Assembly: GCA_913009865.1 (NCBI GenBank) | Contig: CAJVYK010000112.1 | Location: 1 to 6,048, forward strand | Direction: 5' to 3' | Origin: an uncultured bacterium | GTDB lineage: Bacteria > Planctomycetota > Phycisphaerae > Sedimentisphaerales > Anaerobacaceae | DNA length: 6,048 nt | Shown here: piece after piece, positions 4,570 to 6,048 of the stretch | How the letters are laid out: every line of letters begins with the position of its first letter | How positions within the stretch are numbered: position 1 is the stretch's first letter | Notes under the pieces: model-generated | What the model was told of the DNA's origin: nothing | The model's database searches: none | What the model saw: only the letters and a program-made list of their open reading frames with translations | Translations under genes and position numbers: made by a program

Positions 4570-4594
4570 TTAGTATTTAGTCGTTAGCATTTAG
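4570..4594. repeat. Period-7 repeat TTAGNNN next to the gspM-like start
   Basis: TTAG recurs at 4570, 4577, 4584 and 4591, separated by TAT, TCG and CAT: four TTAGNNN units with exact 7-base spacing. It abuts the ATG of the gspM-like gene on the minus strand and has replaced any normal ribosome-binding region. Confidence 0.65.
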
Positions 4595-4620
4595 ATTGCT
4601 TCGCTGCGCTCGCAATGACA
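4593..4620 (-). repeat. Single-arm copy of the REP-like repeat targeted by IS110
   Basis: On the minus strand this reads TGTCATTGCGAG followed by CGCAGCGAAGCAATCT, one arm of the same repeat that holds the IS110 element. It keeps TTGCGAG, the proposed left target sequence, but the bases to its right (CGCAGC) differ from the occupied site (GAGCGA). It lies in the gap between the gspL-like and gspM-like genes. Confidence 0.8.
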
Positions 4621-4630
4621 AGAGAAATAA

Positions 4631-6048
4631 CTATTTTCTCGGCATAACTGATATACGGAAATTATCGCGTCCGCCTTTGGCGTCAAGGTTCTGCTGCAGT
4701 ATTTGCAGTTTGCCCTTATTGATTGCCTCGAACAATTTCAGCGTATTTTTCCGACTGGAGGTGCTGCCTGCTATACTGATGTTCTTGGCGGTAATGGTAA
4801 TCGAATCTATCTGCAGTTTAGTTTGTGCTGCACATTTGTTAAACGCTTCGAGCAGAAGTGTCAGCTTTGCCGATACGGATTCGGTGCCGGCGACATTTAA
4901 CTGCCCGCTTTTAACATCTCTAATACGTCTCAATTCGCCTGCAAGTTTTTTTGTGGGGTTGGATTTAGCTGGTGGTTTTTTGCCTAACATAACGGCTGAG
5001 TACTGTTTCTCGAATTTGCTGCGCAGCCGGCTTCGGTATTTATTTTTTTGTAACAACTGCATCTGAAAATACAGCCCGACAGCGAGCACAAGAACGACAA
5101 CAGAGTAACTTGCGAACTTCAGCGCTTTTTGCAGCCGAACTTTTTTACCCTGAAAGGGCATAAAATCGCTGCGGAAATTTACGCTTTGTGCCTTCTCCGA
5201 ATGAGCCAGCGCTGCCCCATAGGCAATTGCAAAATCAACCGTGTCGCTACAATCGGCTAACGCCTCCGCATTAAGCCCTGCGGCCTGGGCCAGGTCGACA
5301 AAGTCGGCCTCAATACCCAGTTCTTCACCAAGCGTCTGTACGTTTACAGACTCGGCAGAGTCGAAGACTTTAATACAATTTATCGGCTCGCCGGACCCAA
5401 GCAAAGCCATCGTTACAGGCACCTCTCTTGCAAGCAATTCGCTTCTGTCCTGCGTCGTACCGACCAGAAACGTCCGCATAGCTGATGTTTTTTGAGCCCC
5501 CAATAAAACAGGAACAATAAAATAACCGCTGCGACAGGAAAGTATCCCAAATAAAGTCCTGACCCGCTCGGATTCAGGCGGGGACACATTTTCCCAAATA
5601 AACCTTGACAGACAATTAACATCCGGCTCTATGGTTACGGGGTCGATGTTATTGCTTTGCAAAGAACCGATGACCTCCGACAATATTTTGCGATGCGCTG
5701 TAAAAACTGTTAGTTCCGAGCCGGTTTGCCTGCTTGAAACTATTTTGAAAGCCATCGCAAAGTTGCTTACGTCAGTGGCAAGAGCTTCCTCGGTATCGAA
5801 TCTGATGGTCTGACCGATTTGTTTTACGTCGTCAAACTCGCTGTGCACATTATGCTGCATAAACATTGCACAATCCAGAGCCACCGCAACTTCGGAAAAT
5901 TTCAATTTTCTCTCGGCACAACCCTGGGCAATAAGATTTATCAATTCGGCACTAATCCTGTCGGCGCCGAGCCGCCCCGACGCCTCCTGCTCTTCAACAG
6001 ATACGCTAAAGCAGGCCAGAACTTTCCTGCCCCGCTCTGTGAATCCAG
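4631..6048 (-). CDS. GspL/PilM-like secretion or pilus platform protein (5'-partial)
   Basis: The frame is open from the window edge to TAG 4631-4633, with 471 residues visible. The leading residues GFTERGRKVLACFSVSVEEQ lie upstream of an apparent internal TTG start at 5944, so the gene continues beyond 6048. The first 300 or so residues look like a PilM/GspL actin-like cytoplasmic domain, including FRSDFMPFQGKK just before the membrane, as in GspL and PilN-linked proteins. One transmembrane helix (YSVVVLVLAVGLYFQ, about bases 5063-5121) follows, then a periplasmic helix and a ferredoxin-like end (LQIDSITITAKNISIAGSTS ... FRISVMPRK). GspL links the cytoplasmic GspE ATPase to the inner-membrane platform and pairs with GspM, and the next gene in the operon is GspM-like. 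Whether the machine secretes proteins or builds pili cannot be told from this window. Confidence 0.78.
   Translation of the reverse strand, partial: GFTERGRKVLACFSVSVEEQEASGRLGADRISAELINLIAQGCAERKLKFSEVAVALDCAMFMQHNVHSEFDDVKQIGQTIRFDTEEALATDVSNFAMAFKIVSSRQTGSELTVFTAHRKILSEVIGSLQSNNIDPVTIEPDVNCLSRFIWENVSPPESERVRTLFGILSCRSGYFIVPVLLGAQKTSAMRTFLVGTTQDRSELLAREVPVTMALLGSGEPINCIKVFDSAESVNVQTLGEELGIEADFVDLAQAAGLNAEALADCSDTVDFAIAYGAALAHSEKAQSVNFRSDFMPFQGKKVRLQKALKFASYSVVVLVLAVGLYFQMQLLQKNKYRSRLRSKFEKQYSAVMLGKKPPAKSNPTKKLAGELRRIRDVKSGQLNVAGTESVSAKLTLLLEAFNKCAAQTKLQIDSITITAKNISIAGSTSSRKNTLKLFEAINKGKLQILQQNLDAKGGRDNFRISVMPRK

Noticed and set aside
4596..5066. Plus-strand open frame of 156 codons
   Set aside because: It is antisense to the gspL-like gene, starts in the REP-like repeat and shows no recognisable protein features.

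Overview
The window looks like chromosomal DNA from a free-living Gram-negative bacterium, most likely a planctomycete of the Phycisphaerae/Sedimentisphaerales kind. That assignment is an inference. It rests on a GspL/PilM-like plus GspM/PilO-like gene pair, moderate GC, an amidase-fold envelope protein, hairpins that begin TTTAGCCCC, and many dispersed intergenic repeats (a GTCATTGCGAG... palindrome and 7-bp tandem repeats). No rRNA, tRNA or CRISPR array is visible.

Layout. Bases 1-126 hold the last 41 codons of an unrecognised plus-strand gene. Bases 127-297 are an array of three GC-rich hairpins between convergent genes. Bases 298-846 (minus) encode a membrane-anchored amidase-fold protein whose zinc ligands appear lost; a good promoter for it lies at 908-936. 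Bases 1048-2688 are a complete-looking IS110-family element: an upstream non-coding region with a strong bridge-RNA candidate (about 1106-1296) and a 456-aa DEDD/Transposase_20 recombinase. The element is inserted inside a REP-like palindrome, whose two parts are rejoined exactly by removing it. Bases 2782-3516 encode RecO, with a heptanucleotide tandem repeat inside its zinc-finger loop. Bases 3606-4054 are an internally deleted IS5/IS1182-like remnant that still has both terminal inverted repeats. Bases 4063-6048 (minus) carry a GspM-like gene and, upstream of it in the operon, a GspL-like gene running off the window edge. These are inner-membrane scaffold parts of a type II secretion or type IV pilus-like machine.

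The most interesting item is the IS110 left end. Two 23-nt segments (1144-1166 and 1223-1245) are imperfect copies of each other. Each has a small hairpin, then CCCGTTT, two variable bases, then GAG. The first copy ends TTGCGAG, identical to the genomic target just left of the insertion (1041-1047). The second ends TTAGGAG, identical to the element's own right end (2682-2688). This is the pattern expected for the left target guide and left donor guide of a bridge RNA, and it makes this element's target specificity readable from sequence. The right-hand guides could not be assigned.

A second theme is repeat invasion of housekeeping genes. Heptamer repeats lie in recO, at its start codon, and over the start of the gspM-like gene. 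The IS110 target palindrome also occurs between the gspL-like and gspM-like genes.
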